A stretch of DNA of 64,000 nt, taken from contig NZ_WNKU01000014.1 of the NCBI RefSeq assembly GCF_009720735.1, forward strand, positions 1-64,000, written 5' to 3'. The notes beneath the pieces were generated by a model, which saw nothing but the letters and a program-made list of their open reading frames with translations, was not told the origin of the DNA and made no database searches. Both the position numbers and the translations under genes were made by a program. This document shows positions 1 to 7,909 of this stretch, in pieces. This stretch comes from Heliobacterium mobile (GTDB lineage Bacteria; Bacillota; Desulfitobacteriia; Heliobacteriales; Heliobacteriaceae). Every line of letters starts with the position of its first letter. Position 1 is the first letter of the stretch.

Positions 1-182
<182 letters not shown>

Positions 183-240
183 ATCGCTTTACTTTCCTTG
201 GTGTAGTTTTTAAGGGACAAATCAATGTCCCTGATACCGT

Positions 241-315
241 TCCTCGATAGCTCAACGGTAGAGCAACCGGCTGTTAACCGGTAGGTTGTAGGTTCGAATC
301 CTACTCGAGGAGCCA
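241..315 (+). tRNA. tRNA-Asn (GTT)
   Basis: A full cloverleaf can be drawn by eye. The acceptor stem tcctcga pairs with tcgagga, followed by G and an encoded CCA. The anticodon arm has stem accgg/ccggt around loop ctgttaa, giving anticodon GTT (Asn). The T arm carries ggttcgaatcc. It lies between 23S and 5S rRNA. Confidence 0.96.
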
Positions 316-319
316 ATGA

Positions 320-395
<76 letters not shown>

Positions 396-399
396 ATGA

Positions 400-516
400 T
401 CTGGTGACAATGGCGGAGGGGTCACACCCGTTCCCATCCCGAACACGGCAGTTAAGCCCTCCTGCGCCGATGGTACTTGGGGCGTTGGCCCCTGGGAGAG
501 TAGGTCGTTGCCGGAT
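400..516 (+). rRNA. rrf: 5S ribosomal RNA
   Basis: About 117 nt with terminal stem tctgg/ccgga. The conserved 5S core cccgttcccatcccgaaca is at about 427-445, followed by the usual gttaagccctcc segment. It closes the rRNA operon and is followed at once by a strong terminator hairpin. Ends are approximate to a few bases. Confidence 0.95.
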
Positions 517-517
517 G

Positions 518-566
518 AAAGCAAAGAACCAATGATGGAATGTCATTGGTTCTTTGCTTTTATTTT
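518..566. terminator. Bidirectional terminator between 5S rRNA and a small minus-strand gene
   Basis: An almost perfect 18-bp inverted repeat (aaagcaaagaaccaatga ... tcattggttctttgcttt) with a 7-nt loop. It is followed by ttatttt on the plus strand and has A-rich sequence on the other side. It would stop the rRNA operon and also the convergent small gene at 565-732. Confidence 0.88.
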
Positions 567-732
567 AACATTCAGTTTCTTCTGGCACAGGGACGACCGG
601 ACTAGTAGGAGGAAATGTACAAGGGGTACAGGGTCGATGGCGGCGGCGACGGCGACAGCGAGTGCGGATAATCACCTGCTCGCCCGGGCGCAGAGTAATC
701 ACCCGAACTGTCCTTTGACGGCAACGTCTCAT
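565..732 (-). CDS. Small Arg/Cys-rich protein, 55 aa, unknown function
   Basis: Not recognised. The minus strand reads a 55-residue ORF starting ATG at 732 and ending TAA at 565-567. It is preceded by a near-perfect ribosome binding site (aaggaggtga, 6 nt from the ATG). The product is very basic: MRRCRQRTVRV..., then an IIRTRC segment, a run of five Arg, and CTPC. A Pro/Val-rich segment follows and the last residue is Cys, five Cys in all. Pairs of Cys suggest metal binding or disulfide cross-linking. Arg-rich, Cys-bearing small proteins also occur in spore coats, and cataaacta-like -10 sequence lies upstream, but this is speculation. It ends inside the terminator shared with 5S rRNA. The strong RBS and terminator are the main evidence that it is expressed. 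Confidence 0.62.
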   Translation of the reverse strand: MRRCRQRTVRVITLRPGEQVIIRTRCRRRRRHRPCTPCTFPPTSPVVPVPEETEC

Positions 733-846
733 TCAATTCACCTCCTTTGCAATCCCATATTACATAGTATGTTAAATGGAAAATAATTGTTATTTGATTC
801 TCCTTTAGGGCGAATCATAGATTGGCGAAAAGTGAAAATAGCGATG

Positions 847-876
847 TTGTTCATTCCACCAGTGAACGGTTAAAAT
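847..876 (+). promoter_or_regulatory. Candidate sigma-A promoter for the DUF3842 gene
   Basis: ttgttc (847-852) and taaaat (871-876) are separated by 18 bases, about 45 nt upstream of the ATG at 921. It is read by eye and unremarkable apart from position. Confidence 0.45.
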
Positions 877-920
877 AAAGATAAATATACCGCAAAAGCG
901 GCTTATAGAAAGGGCGTTTC

Positions 921-1346
921 ATGCGTATCGCAGTAATAGATGGCCAAGGTGGAGGTATTGGTAAACATATTGTAGAAAAGCTTCGGCAGGAATTTGCGGA
1001 CAAGGTTGAACTCTGGGCTTTTGGTACCAATGCATTGGCCACAGCGGCGATGATGAAAGCCGGTGCTAACGATGGCGCTACAGGTGAAAATGCAATGGTT
1101 CAAAACTTGTCCGATGTCGACATTATCGTAGGTTCCGTTGCCATCGTTGCTGCCCATAGTATGATGGGGGAAATGACCCCTGTCATGGCAGAGGCGGTTT
1201 CGAAATCGAAGGCGAAGAAGATGCTAATCCCGATCAACCGGTGTCGAATAGAAGTCGTCGGTATCAAGTCAGAGCCTTTGCCGCACCAGGTTCATCATTT
1301 AGTGAAACGGATCCGAGATCTATGGGAGGTAGAACAGAGTGTGTGA
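921..1346 (+). CDS. DUF3842 family protein
   Basis: A 141-aa protein matching the clostridial DUF3842 family in length and sequence. The N-terminus MRIAVIDGQGGGIG is a glycine-rich, Rossmann-like nucleotide-binding turn. Conserved segments GTNALATAAMMKAGA and GEMTPVMA follow, then the C-terminal PINRC motif. Biochemical function is not established for the family. It overlaps the downstream CooT-like gene by 8 bp, which implies translational coupling and a possible joint role in metal or redox metabolism (inference). The RBS aaaggg precedes the ATG. Confidence 0.85.
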   Translation: MRIAVIDGQGGGIGKHIVEKLRQEFADKVELWAFGTNALATAAMMKAGANDGATGENAMVQNLSDVDIIVGSVAIVAAHSMMGEMTPVMAEAVSKSKAKKMLIPINRCRIEVVGIKSEPLPHQVHHLVKRIRDLWEVEQSV

Positions 1347-1536
1347 GGCTAATGCCTATATCCGTCGGAACGGCCATGACGAATTAGTACTGGAGGCGGT
1401 CGATAAACTGATCCCCGAAAATAACCAAGTCTGCATGGTCAACATATTCGGACAACAAAAAACAGTGAAAGCTCGCGTCATAGAACTCTCACTGGTAGAC
1501 CACAAAATCATCCTCGAAGAAATTACAAACATTTAA
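1339..1536 (+). CDS. CooT-like small nickel-binding protein
   Basis: A 65-aa protein starting at GTG with a clear gggaggt RBS, so the second residue is Cys (MCEANAY). It resembles CooT, a small dimeric protein whose Cys2 binds Ni(II) and which assists nickel delivery to CO dehydrogenase in Rhodospirillum rubrum. The compact beta-rich body (VKARVIELSLVDHKIILEE) fits that family. No CODH gene is in the window, so the client enzyme is unknown. Many clostridia carry such orphan copies. It overlaps the DUF3842 gene by 8 bp. Confidence 0.75.
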   Translation: MCEANAYIRRNGHDELVLEAVDKLIPENNQVCMVNIFGQQKTVKARVIELSLVDHKIILEEITNI

Positions 1537-1582
1537 ACTTATGCTAAAATACCTATTTGGATAATGTATAAGGGGGAAGCAC

Positions 1583-2350
1583 ATGTCTGGTCACTCTAAA
1601 TGGGCAAATATTAAGCACAAAAAAGCGAAAGTCGATGCACAAAAGGGTAAGATGTTTACCAAAGTCGGCCGTGAATTAATTGTTGCCGCTCGCCAGGGCG
1701 GGGGCGATCCGAATAACAATTTTCGATTGAAGATCGCCATTCAAAAGGCGAAAGAAGTCAACATGCCTAACGACAATATTCAACGGGCGATTCAACGAGG
1801 CTTGGGCGGCACAGAGGGTGCTAACTATGAAGAGATCGTTTACGAAGGATACGGCCCTGGCGGTGTAGCTATCATGATTGAAGCGATGACCGATAATCGT
1901 AACCGCACTGCTGGAGAAGTTCGACATCTTTTCTCTAAGAGCGGCGGTAACTTGGGAGAGTCCGGATGCGTATCCTGGATTTTTGAATCCAAAGGTGTAA
2001 TCCTTGTCAACACCGACCTCGAAGCAGGTGGGATAACCGTCGATGAGGAAGAGTTTATGTTGACAGCCCTCGAAGCGGGTGCTTTGGATGTATCTGTCGA
2101 TGGGGAAGAAGTAGAAGTCCTGACTGCACCGGATGAGTTGTCCGCAGTTCGCCAGGCTATCGAAGATGCCGGCTACCCAATAGCCTCTGCAGAAGTCACG
2201 CTGGTACCTCAAAACACGACGGAAATTACTGACAAAGATATGGCGATAAAATTGCTCAAGCTGATGGACGCTTTGGAAGAGCATGATGACGTGCAAAACG
2301 CTTATGCCAATTTCGATATCGATGATGAATTGATGGATCAGATAGGCTAA
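1583..2350 (+). CDS. yebC: YebC/PmpR-family protein
   Basis: A 255-aa protein with the family-defining N-terminus [20 protein letters not shown] and three-domain length (usual ~240-250 aa). Conserved ENRNRT-type segment appears as [13 protein letters not shown]. YebC proteins were long called transcription regulators, and recent work links the family to ribosome function on difficult peptide sequences. The gene classically sits upstream of ruvC, and here bofC and ruvCAB follow after a convergent Lrp gene. The RBS is aaggggg. A strong bidirectional terminator follows at 2407-2449. Confidence 0.95.
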   Translation: MSGHSKWANIKHKKAKVDAQKGKMFTKVGRELIVAARQGGGDPNNNFRLKIAIQKAKEVNMPNDNIQRAIQRGLGGTEGANYEEIVYEGYGPGGVAIMIEAMTDNRNRTAGEVRHLFSKSGGNLGESGCVSWIFESKGVILVNTDLEAGGITVDEEEFMLTALEAGALDVSVDGEEVEVLTAPDELSAVRQAIEDAGYPIASAEVTLVPQNTTEITDKDMAIKLLKLMDALEEHDDVQNAYANFDIDDELMDQIG

Positions 2351-2406
2351 TCGCTAGTTTGACGAAATGACCTGAGCACGTATATAACTTGTATCACTAT
2401 AAAATG

Positions 2407-2449
2407 CCAAACAAAAAAGGAGTCCCAGCGGGACTCCTTTTTTGTTTGG
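2407..2449. terminator. Bidirectional terminator between yebC and the Lrp-type gene
   Basis: A perfect 20-bp inverted repeat with a 3-nt loop. The core aggagtccc/gggactcct is flanked by A and T runs on both sides, so it serves both convergent genes. Confidence 0.93.
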
Positions 2450-2458
2450 ATCCATATA

Positions 2459-2929
2459 TCAGGCTGACTGATCGTCTTCGCGAAGAGGTAAAATACTCTC
2501 CTCTTTCGGGGTGGCCAGTGCAATTGAGGTACGGGTGTGGCTGACGCCGGGAATGGTTAGAATGTAGGTGGTTAAAACGTTTTCAAGTTCTAATGTGTCT
2601 TTTACTCGAATTTTCAAGAAAAAGCCGTCTTCGCCAGTTACGCGATGACATTCCATTATGTAGGGACAACTTTCAACTTGTTCTATAAATGCTTGGTACG
2701 AACTGGGATGATCGAGCCGCAGGGATACAAATGCTGTTAGACCGAGGTCTAGGGCTTGGGGATTTAACCGGGCTTGAAAACCCCGAATGACCCCTTTTTC
2801 CTCCAACTTTTTGATTCTTTCGGCCACTGCCGGCGATGAGAGGCCGACGAGCGATGCCAATTCAGTTTGTGTAACTCGTCCATTGCGCTGGAGGTGCTGA
2901 AGAATTCGGCAATCTACGGCATCATACAT
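2459..2929 (-). CDS. Lrp/AsnC-family transcriptional regulator
   Basis: A 156-aa regulator. The N-terminal winged HTH (DCRILQHLQRNGRVTQTELA, then GLSSPAVAERIKKLEEKGVI) is followed by a C-terminal RAM/ligand-binding domain (VESCPYIMECHRVTGEDGFF). The family senses amino acids and controls their metabolism or transport, but the effector here is unknown. I chose the ATG at 2929 (MYDAVDC) because aaggagg lies 10 nt upstream; a longer frame reaches 2965 without an RBS. It is divergent from bofC. The intervening AT-rich 200 bp probably holds both promoters and an autoregulatory operator. Confidence 0.9.
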   Translation of the reverse strand: MYDAVDCRILQHLQRNGRVTQTELASLVGLSSPAVAERIKKLEEKGVIRGFQARLNPQALDLGLTAFVSLRLDHPSSYQAFIEQVESCPYIMECHRVTGEDGFFLKIRVKDTLELENVLTTYILTIPGVSHTRTSIALATPKEESILPLREDDQSA

Positions 2930-3128
2930 AAATTTTTGGCCTCCTTGCCTAAAACCACCAACCATTTGATAAGAATATATAAAAAATTTGAGGAAAAGTC
3001 AAGGTATAAACCTATTTCAATCAAATATATAAGGAATGTTTCACCTTTTTGAGAATGGGAAAGAATAGTAAATGCAATTCTGGTTGAATTTGCTATAAGA
3101 GTACCAAAGGAAAAGGTGAATCACCAAT

Positions 3129-3755
3129 ATGATCCCTGTCGAACAGATTCGTACATATAAAAAAAGTGGGAAAGGTTCCTGGAGATTTGCCCTTTTGTCC
3201 TTAATCTTTCTTTATTTCCTGACTTTTACCTTGACGTATATGACGGTTTTCGCCTATGATTTTATGGTTGTAAACGGGCAAAGCTCCTGGGAAGAACGGT
3301 ACGGGAAGGACTACCTCGATCATCCCATTGCGCCGGGCGTTGCTATCACCGTTGAAACGACTCATCAATTATGCGGACACAAGACGACAGAAAATCTCGA
3401 ACGACCGGAAGATTGGACCGGTCGACCTTTCCGGGAGTTAATGCAGCGATATCCGGAAAAAGAGGGCTGGCAGTGGGAATTGCGACCGGGAAACATTATT
3501 TTTTCTCGTTCTGTTTCAGGTCTTTGCGCTGATGATAGTACCAAACGGCATCTCGGTGTGGCCGAAGGTGTCGTGGCTGTGATCGTAGGTCCTCCGGGGG
3601 TGTACGGTGGTATTGATCGACTGACGAACATAGAAGCCAGTCGCCTGCCGGATCCTCTCCGTCGGATGGCCGAATCAGGCTGGCTGTCACCGGAGCTCGA
3701 AGACCAGATATCCCTCTATCTGGATGGCATGGACGAATCTAACGGTCATAAATAA
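3129..3755 (+). CDS. bofC: BofC-like forespore regulator
   Basis: A 208-aa protein with an N-terminal membrane anchor or signal (about residues 20-44, WRFALLSLIFLYFLTFTLTY). A BofC-type extracytoplasmic part follows, with HQLCGHKTTE and the C-terminal region YLDGMDESN. In Bacillus, BofC is secreted from the forespore and restrains the SpoIVB protease that triggers sigma-K activation. Position supports the call: bofC lies just upstream of the ruv/queA/tgt block in Bacillus too. It is somewhat longer than Bacillus BofC (~170 aa). The RBS is aaaggaaaaggtg. Confidence 0.78.
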   Translation: MIPVEQIRTYKKSGKGSWRFALLSLIFLYFLTFTLTYMTVFAYDFMVVNGQSSWEERYGKDYLDHPIAPGVAITVETTHQLCGHKTTENLERPEDWTGRPFRELMQRYPEKEGWQWELRPGNIIFSRSVSGLCADDSTKRHLGVAEGVVAVIVGPPGVYGGIDRLTNIEASRLPDPLRRMAESGWLSPELEDQISLYLDGMDESNGHK

Positions 3756-3805
3756 AAGGAATCCTCCGAACATCGTCGAATACCTTCAGGGTATAACACA
3801 GGGAG

Positions 3806-4303
3806 GTGGCAGAGCTGGTCATCCTGGGAATCGACCCGGGGACAGCCATTTGTGGTTACGGTCTGATTGAGATGTGCGGAAACCGACTGTCGGCGATCGC
3901 CTATGGCGCCATACGCACACCAGCCCATACCCCCCTGGCATCCCGGCTTCTGACAATATTCAATGACCTCGAAGCGATTATTGCCGAGTATAAACCGGAA
4001 CTTATCGCCGTCGAGGAACTTTTTTTCAGCCGCAATGTAACAACAGCACTCGCCGTAGGCCATGCGAGGGGAACGGTTCTGCTGGCGGCGGCCCGGGCTG
4101 GGTTGCCGGTGAATGAATATAAACCGGCCCAAGTCAAGCAGGCCGTGGTCGGCTATGGTCGTGCAGAAAAAAGTCAAGTTCAGGAAATGGTTCGCCGCTT
4201 GTTGGCCTTGCAGGATACGCCTAAGCCCGATGATGTGGCTGATGCACTGGCCGTGGCCATCTGCTGTGCCCATAGTTTGACTTGGGAGGTGGCCTATCGA
4301 TGA
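3806..4303 (+). CDS. ruvC: Holliday junction resolvase RuvC
   Basis: A 165-aa endonuclease that cuts Holliday junctions loaded on RuvAB. The acidic catalytic tetrad is visible: Asp in GIDPGT, Glu in VEELFF, and the Asp pair in PDDVADALAVA. The listed start is GTG at 3806, but the gggagg Shine-Dalgarno sequence (3801-3806) overlaps that codon. A CTG at 3815 lies 8 nt behind it and gives the usual short N-terminus before ILGIDPG, so a CTG start is likely. It overlaps ruvA by ATGA. Confidence 0.93.
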   Translation: MAELVILGIDPGTAICGYGLIEMCGNRLSAIAYGAIRTPAHTPLASRLLTIFNDLEAIIAEYKPELIAVEELFFSRNVTTALAVGHARGTVLLAAARAGLPVNEYKPAQVKQAVVGYGRAEKSQVQEMVRRLLALQDTPKPDDVADALAVAICCAHSLTWEVAYR

Positions 4304-5067
4304 TCGCTTTTTTGCGTGGCCGCCTCGTGGGACGGGGAGAGGACTGCCTATTAGTTGACGTATCCGGCGTCGGGTATCGCGTATTCGTACCGGCGACTCT
4401 CTTCGGCTCTTTGCCTCGGGAAGGCAAGGAGGTACTCATTCATACGTATTTTCATCTGCGAGAGGATCAAGCCCAACTATACGGTTTTCTGAGTGAAGAA
4501 GAGCTGGAATTCTTCCGGCTGCTTCTGGAAGTGAGCGGTATAGGACCGAAAGTCGGGTTGGGGATTCTTTCGTCTTTTTCTGCCACCGATGTACAGCGGG
4601 CGATCATCTCGGAAGATGTGATGGCCTTAACCCGGATTCCCGGAATTGGACGAAAAACGGCTCAGCGGCTTGTGATTGAACTGAGGGACAAGCTGCTGAA
4701 ACAGGGGCTGCGGATCGTCCGCGTCGCCGTTGAGCGTCAAGAAACGGCTGAAGCGGAAACAGCGGTTGCCGCAACAATAGACACATCGACGGTGACGGAA
4801 ACGGGACAAACACCTTCTGAGGTGAGTCCAGCCGGTTCCTCGGAAGCTTCCTCATCCCGTTCAAAGAAAAAATCTCCTGCCTCGGTGCCTCCATCCCGGT
4901 TATGGAAAACGACTGCCCGTGATGATGCTTTTTTGGCCCTGCAATCCTTAGGCTACTCATCCAATGAGGCTCGGGACGCCTTAATCGATGCGGCCCCTTC
5001 AGTGTCACCGGAGGCTGACGTGGAAATGTGGTTGAAGGCGGCCTTGAAGAGTTTGGCATCGAAGTAA
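4300..5067 (+). CDS. ruvA: Holliday junction helicase subunit RuvA
   Basis: A 255-aa DNA-binding subunit that holds the four-way junction for RuvB. Start ATG 4300 (MIAFLRGRLVGRG) overlaps the ruvC stop and has gggaggt upstream. The N-terminal OB domain (VDVSGVGYRVFVP) is followed by two helix-hairpin-helix motifs (VSGIGPKVGLGILS, IPGIGRKTAQRLVIELRDK). A low-complexity Ala/Thr/Ser/Glu linker of about 75 residues follows, then domain III (DDAFLALQSLGYSSNEA). The protein is ~50 aa longer than usual (~200) because of this linker. Confidence 0.95.
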   Translation: MIAFLRGRLVGRGEDCLLVDVSGVGYRVFVPATLFGSLPREGKEVLIHTYFHLREDQAQLYGFLSEEELEFFRLLLEVSGIGPKVGLGILSSFSATDVQRAIISEDVMALTRIPGIGRKTAQRLVIELRDKLLKQGLRIVRVAVERQETAEAETAVAATIDTSTVTETGQTPSEVSPAGSSEASSSRSKKKSPASVPPSRLWKTTARDDAFLALQSLGYSSNEARDALIDAAPSVSPEADVEMWLKAALKSLASK

Positions 5068-5081
5068 GGGGGTAGGGCGAA

Positions 5082-6176
5082 ATGGATGAGCGAATTGTCA
5101 CTGCCGCCAAGCGGACGGAAGACGGAGAAGCCGAATGGAGTTTGCGACCGCGAACGCTGCGGGAATATATCGGCCAAGAAAAGCTCAAAGAAAATCTGAC
5201 TGTTTTTATTCAAGCGGCTATGGGCCGCCGGGAGCCTTTGGACCATGTGCTTCTCTACGGGCCACCTGGTTTGGGAAAAACAACCTTAGCTCAGATCATC
5301 GCTCAGGAGTTGGGGGTTCAGCTGCGGGTCACTTCGGGACCAGCCATTGAACGTCCTGGCGACTTGGCTGCGATTTTGACGAATCTACAGCCGATGGATG
5401 TCCTGTTTATCGATGAAATCCACCGCCTAAACCGGGCGGTAGAAGAAGTGCTCTACCCGGCGATGGAAGATTTTTGTCTCGATATCGTCATCGGTAAGGG
5501 GCCAGCGGCCCGTTCCATTCGCATCGATCTGCCTCGTTTCACCTTAGTCGGGGCGACGACGCGGGCAGGTATGCTGACCTCTCCTCTTCGGGATCGCTTC
5601 GGTGTGATTCATCGCCTCGAATATTACCGTCCTGAAGAGCTAGAATATATTATCACTCGTGCTGCATCGATCCTTGGGGTAGGTATTCAACCGGAAGGAG
5701 CCCGGGAAATCGCTCTCCGTTCCCGCGGTACGCCTCGTATCGCCAACCGCCTGCTCAAACGGGTTCGCGATTACGCCCAGGTGCTCTCCGATGGAGTTAT
5801 CAACCAAGGGGTGGCTGCAGAAGCGCTGCGCCGCTTAGAAGTTGACCCGCGGGGGCTCGACACGACAGACCAGCGCATGCTTGAAGCGTTAATCTGTAGG
5901 TTTGCCGGCGGTCCCGTCGGTGTAGAGACGCTGGCAGCGGCCATCAGTGAGTCCGTCGATACGGTGGAAGATGTGGTAGAACCCTATCTAATGCAGTTGG
6001 GCTTCTTAAATCGCACTCCTCGAGGCAGGATGGCCACAGTAACCGCTTGTGAGCACATGGGGCTACCAATCCCGCAAGGGTTGATGTCCCTGATTGATCC
6101 TCGTACGGCGACAGGGACGAAAGACAGCCTTTCGGAACAAGCAGGGTTACTTTTTGAGGACGAATCAGAGGTCTAA
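5082..6176 (+). CDS. ruvB: Holliday junction branch migration ATPase RuvB
   Basis: A 364-aa AAA+ motor. The Walker [12 protein letters not shown], Walker [10 protein letters not shown] and sensor region VGATTRAG are present. The C-terminal winged helix ends in TPRGRMAT. It drives branch migration with RuvA. It begins 14 bp after ruvA with an RBS-like gggggtaggg, within one ruvCAB transcription unit. Confidence 0.98.
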   Translation: MDERIVTAAKRTEDGEAEWSLRPRTLREYIGQEKLKENLTVFIQAAMGRREPLDHVLLYGPPGLGKTTLAQIIAQELGVQLRVTSGPAIERPGDLAAILTNLQPMDVLFIDEIHRLNRAVEEVLYPAMEDFCLDIVIGKGPAARSIRIDLPRFTLVGATTRAGMLTSPLRDRFGVIHRLEYYRPEELEYIITRAASILGVGIQPEGAREIALRSRGTPRIANRLLKRVRDYAQVLSDGVINQGVAAEALRRLEVDPRGLDTTDQRMLEALICRFAGGPVGVETLAAAISESVDTVEDVVEPYLMQLGFLNRTPRGRMATVTACEHMGLPIPQGLMSLIDPRTATGTKDSLSEQAGLLFEDESEV

Positions 6177-6261
6177 AAACAATCTAAATAATAAGTTCAT
6201 ATAACAAGAGTAAAAAGAGATCAACTCGTTAATTCAAATTCGCTACCTGAGGTGAGCCTGC

Positions 6262-6804
6262 GTGAAATTACTGTTGCATACCTGCTGTGCCCCTTGCGGC
6301 ATTTATCCCTTCGATCTACTGCGGCAGGAGGGGCATGAGGTGACGGCATACTTTTATAATCCGAACATTCATCCCTATACAGAGTTTCGTCGCCGTAAGG
6401 AGACTTTAGAGGGGTATGCGCAGTCGATCGATCTGCCGCTCATCGTAGAAGGGGACTATGAACTAGAGGATTTTCTTCGCCAGGTCGCCCCAGACCCGGC
6501 GGGGCGTTGCCCCTTTTGCTACCGCTTACGATTGCAGAAAACGGCCGAAAAAGCCTGCGAACTAGGTATGGACGGCTTTAGCACGACCTTGCTGATCAGC
6601 CCCTATCAGGATCATGAAGCTTTGAAGCGCGTAGGGGAAGAAATAGGGCAACGAGCGGGAGTTCCTTTTATCTATTACGATTTTCGTCCCGGATTCCGGG
6701 AAGGGCAACAGCAGGCCCGGGAACGGGAATTATACCGGCAGCCTTACTGCGGCTGCATCTATAGTGAAAAAGATCGGTATTACCGACCGAAAGGGAGGAA
6801 ATAG
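6262..6804 (+). CDS. queH: Epoxyqueuosine reductase QueH
   Basis: A 180-aa enzyme of the former DUF208 family that reduces epoxyqueuosine to queuosine in tRNA, the last step of Q synthesis. Conserved Cys motifs for the Fe-S/iron site are visible: HTCCAPCG at the N-terminus, CPFCYRLRL in the middle and YCGCIYSEKDR near the C-terminus. The start is GTG with gaggtga upstream. queA and tgt, two earlier steps of the same pathway, lie 4-5 kb downstream. Confidence 0.92.
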   Translation: MKLLLHTCCAPCGIYPFDLLRQEGHEVTAYFYNPNIHPYTEFRRRKETLEGYAQSIDLPLIVEGDYELEDFLRQVAPDPAGRCPFCYRLRLQKTAEKACELGMDGFSTTLLISPYQDHEALKRVGEEIGQRAGVPFIYYDFRPGFREGQQQARERELYRQPYCGCIYSEKDRYYRPKGRK

Positions 6805-6806
6805 CG

Positions 6807-7031
6807 GTGATCGACGGAGGTTCTTTTGGCAAGTGGATGATGATGGTTGGCGCAGGTTTGCTGATTTTTGGCGGCCTCTTCTGGTTATTGAGCCAATTCA
6901 TCTCTTTAGGAAGGCTGCCCGGCGATATCAGTTGGCAGAAAGGGAATGTTTCTTTCTATTTTCCCTTAGCCTCAAGCTTGCTCTTGAGCCTGATCTTGAC
7001 ACTGTTGTTAAACCTTTTCGGACGGAGGTAG
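6807..7031 (+). CDS. DUF2905 small membrane protein
   Basis: A 74-aa protein with two hydrophobic helices (about residues 10-30 and 48-70) around a conserved short loop SLGRLPGDISWQKGNVSFYFP. This layout and motif define DUF2905, whose function is unknown. It starts GTG two bases after the queH stop, using the gggagg at the end of queH. The family often sits in the ruv/que neighbourhood of Firmicutes. Confidence 0.88.
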   Translation: MIDGGSFGKWMMMVGAGLLIFGGLFWLLSQFISLGRLPGDISWQKGNVSFYFPLASSLLLSLILTLLLNLFGRR

Positions 7032-7082
7032 GATTTACCCCTATAAATTGCATCCTGGTCCCGAACAATTTAGTAAAAGAAG

Positions 7083-7850
7083 GTGGACGAATTGAGGCCC
7101 TTTGTAAGCAGCATCGTCTCCGCATCAAAGCACCAAGAGCCAGAGATTCTCCTTGTTCGAGCCCAGGAAGGAGATACATTATCCAGGGAAGCCTTGATAA
7201 AAAAATATACTCCCTTTATCATGAGGGTCACTTCTCAAACGAGCGGTCGTTACGTCCGTATGGGAAGTGACGACGAAGCGAGTATAGCTTTAATTGCGTT
7301 TGATGAAGCAATCACAAGTTACCGAAACGAAAAGGGTGTTTCATTTTTATCTTTTGCCGAAACGGTCATTCGTCGACGGCTGATCGATTACTTCCGCAAA
7401 GCGTCGCGGTCCCAGAAGGAGATCCCCCTTTCCTCTTTTGAATACGACTCGGAAGATGAATCCGGTGAGGATACAGCCAACCGGATAGAGGTGCGGCAAG
7501 CTAAAGAAGCTTATCAGTTCGAAAATGAATCGATAGACCGCCGCGACGAGATTATCCGTTATAATCGGTTGTTGCAGGAATACGGCATCTCCTTCAGCGA
7601 GCTGGTAGATCTGGCGCCGAAACATGAAGATGCCCGCTGTAGGGCGATTCAGGTCGCCAAGATGATCGCTGATAACCCCCAATACCGGGAATACTTGAAA
7701 CTAAAAGGTTCTTTACCGCTAAAAGAGTTGGAACGGGATGTCGATGTGAGCCGTAAGACCTTAGAACGGCAGCGCAAGTACATCATCGCAGTGACTGTCA
7801 TCTTTATGGAGAATCTGGAGCATCTCAAAGGTTACATAGACAAGGAATAA
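7083..7850 (+). CDS. sigI: RNA polymerase sigma factor SigI
   Basis: A ~255-aa SigI-type sigma-70 factor. Region 2 reads FIMRVTSQTSGRYVRMGSDD then SFLSFAETVIRRRLIDYFRK. A C-terminal SigI-specific helix-turn-helix follows (LKELERDVDVSRKTLERQRK). In Bacillus SigI responds to heat and wall stress, and in cellulolytic clostridia to polysaccharides. The paired anti-sigma RsgI follows. The start is uncertain: GTG 7083 is listed, but the aaggtgg at 7080-7086 is better spaced for TTG 7092. Confidence 0.92.
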   Translation: MDELRPFVSSIVSASKHQEPEILLVRAQEGDTLSREALIKKYTPFIMRVTSQTSGRYVRMGSDDEASIALIAFDEAITSYRNEKGVSFLSFAETVIRRRLIDYFRKASRSQKEIPLSSFEYDSEDESGEDTANRIEVRQAKEAYQFENESIDRRDEIIRYNRLLQEYGISFSELVDLAPKHEDARCRAIQVAKMIADNPQYREYLKLKGSLPLKELERDVDVSRKTLERQRKYIIAVTVIFMENLEHLKGYIDKE

Positions 7851-7909
7851 CCTCTGTCTATTGACCGATGCGATAGAATTTTGAAGAAGGTTAGGAGGGA
7901 TAGGGCCAA

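Noticed and set aside
1676-2296. 206-aa minus-strand ORF inside yebC
   Set aside because: Shadow of a strongly conserved plus-strand gene; no RBS or recognisable domain.
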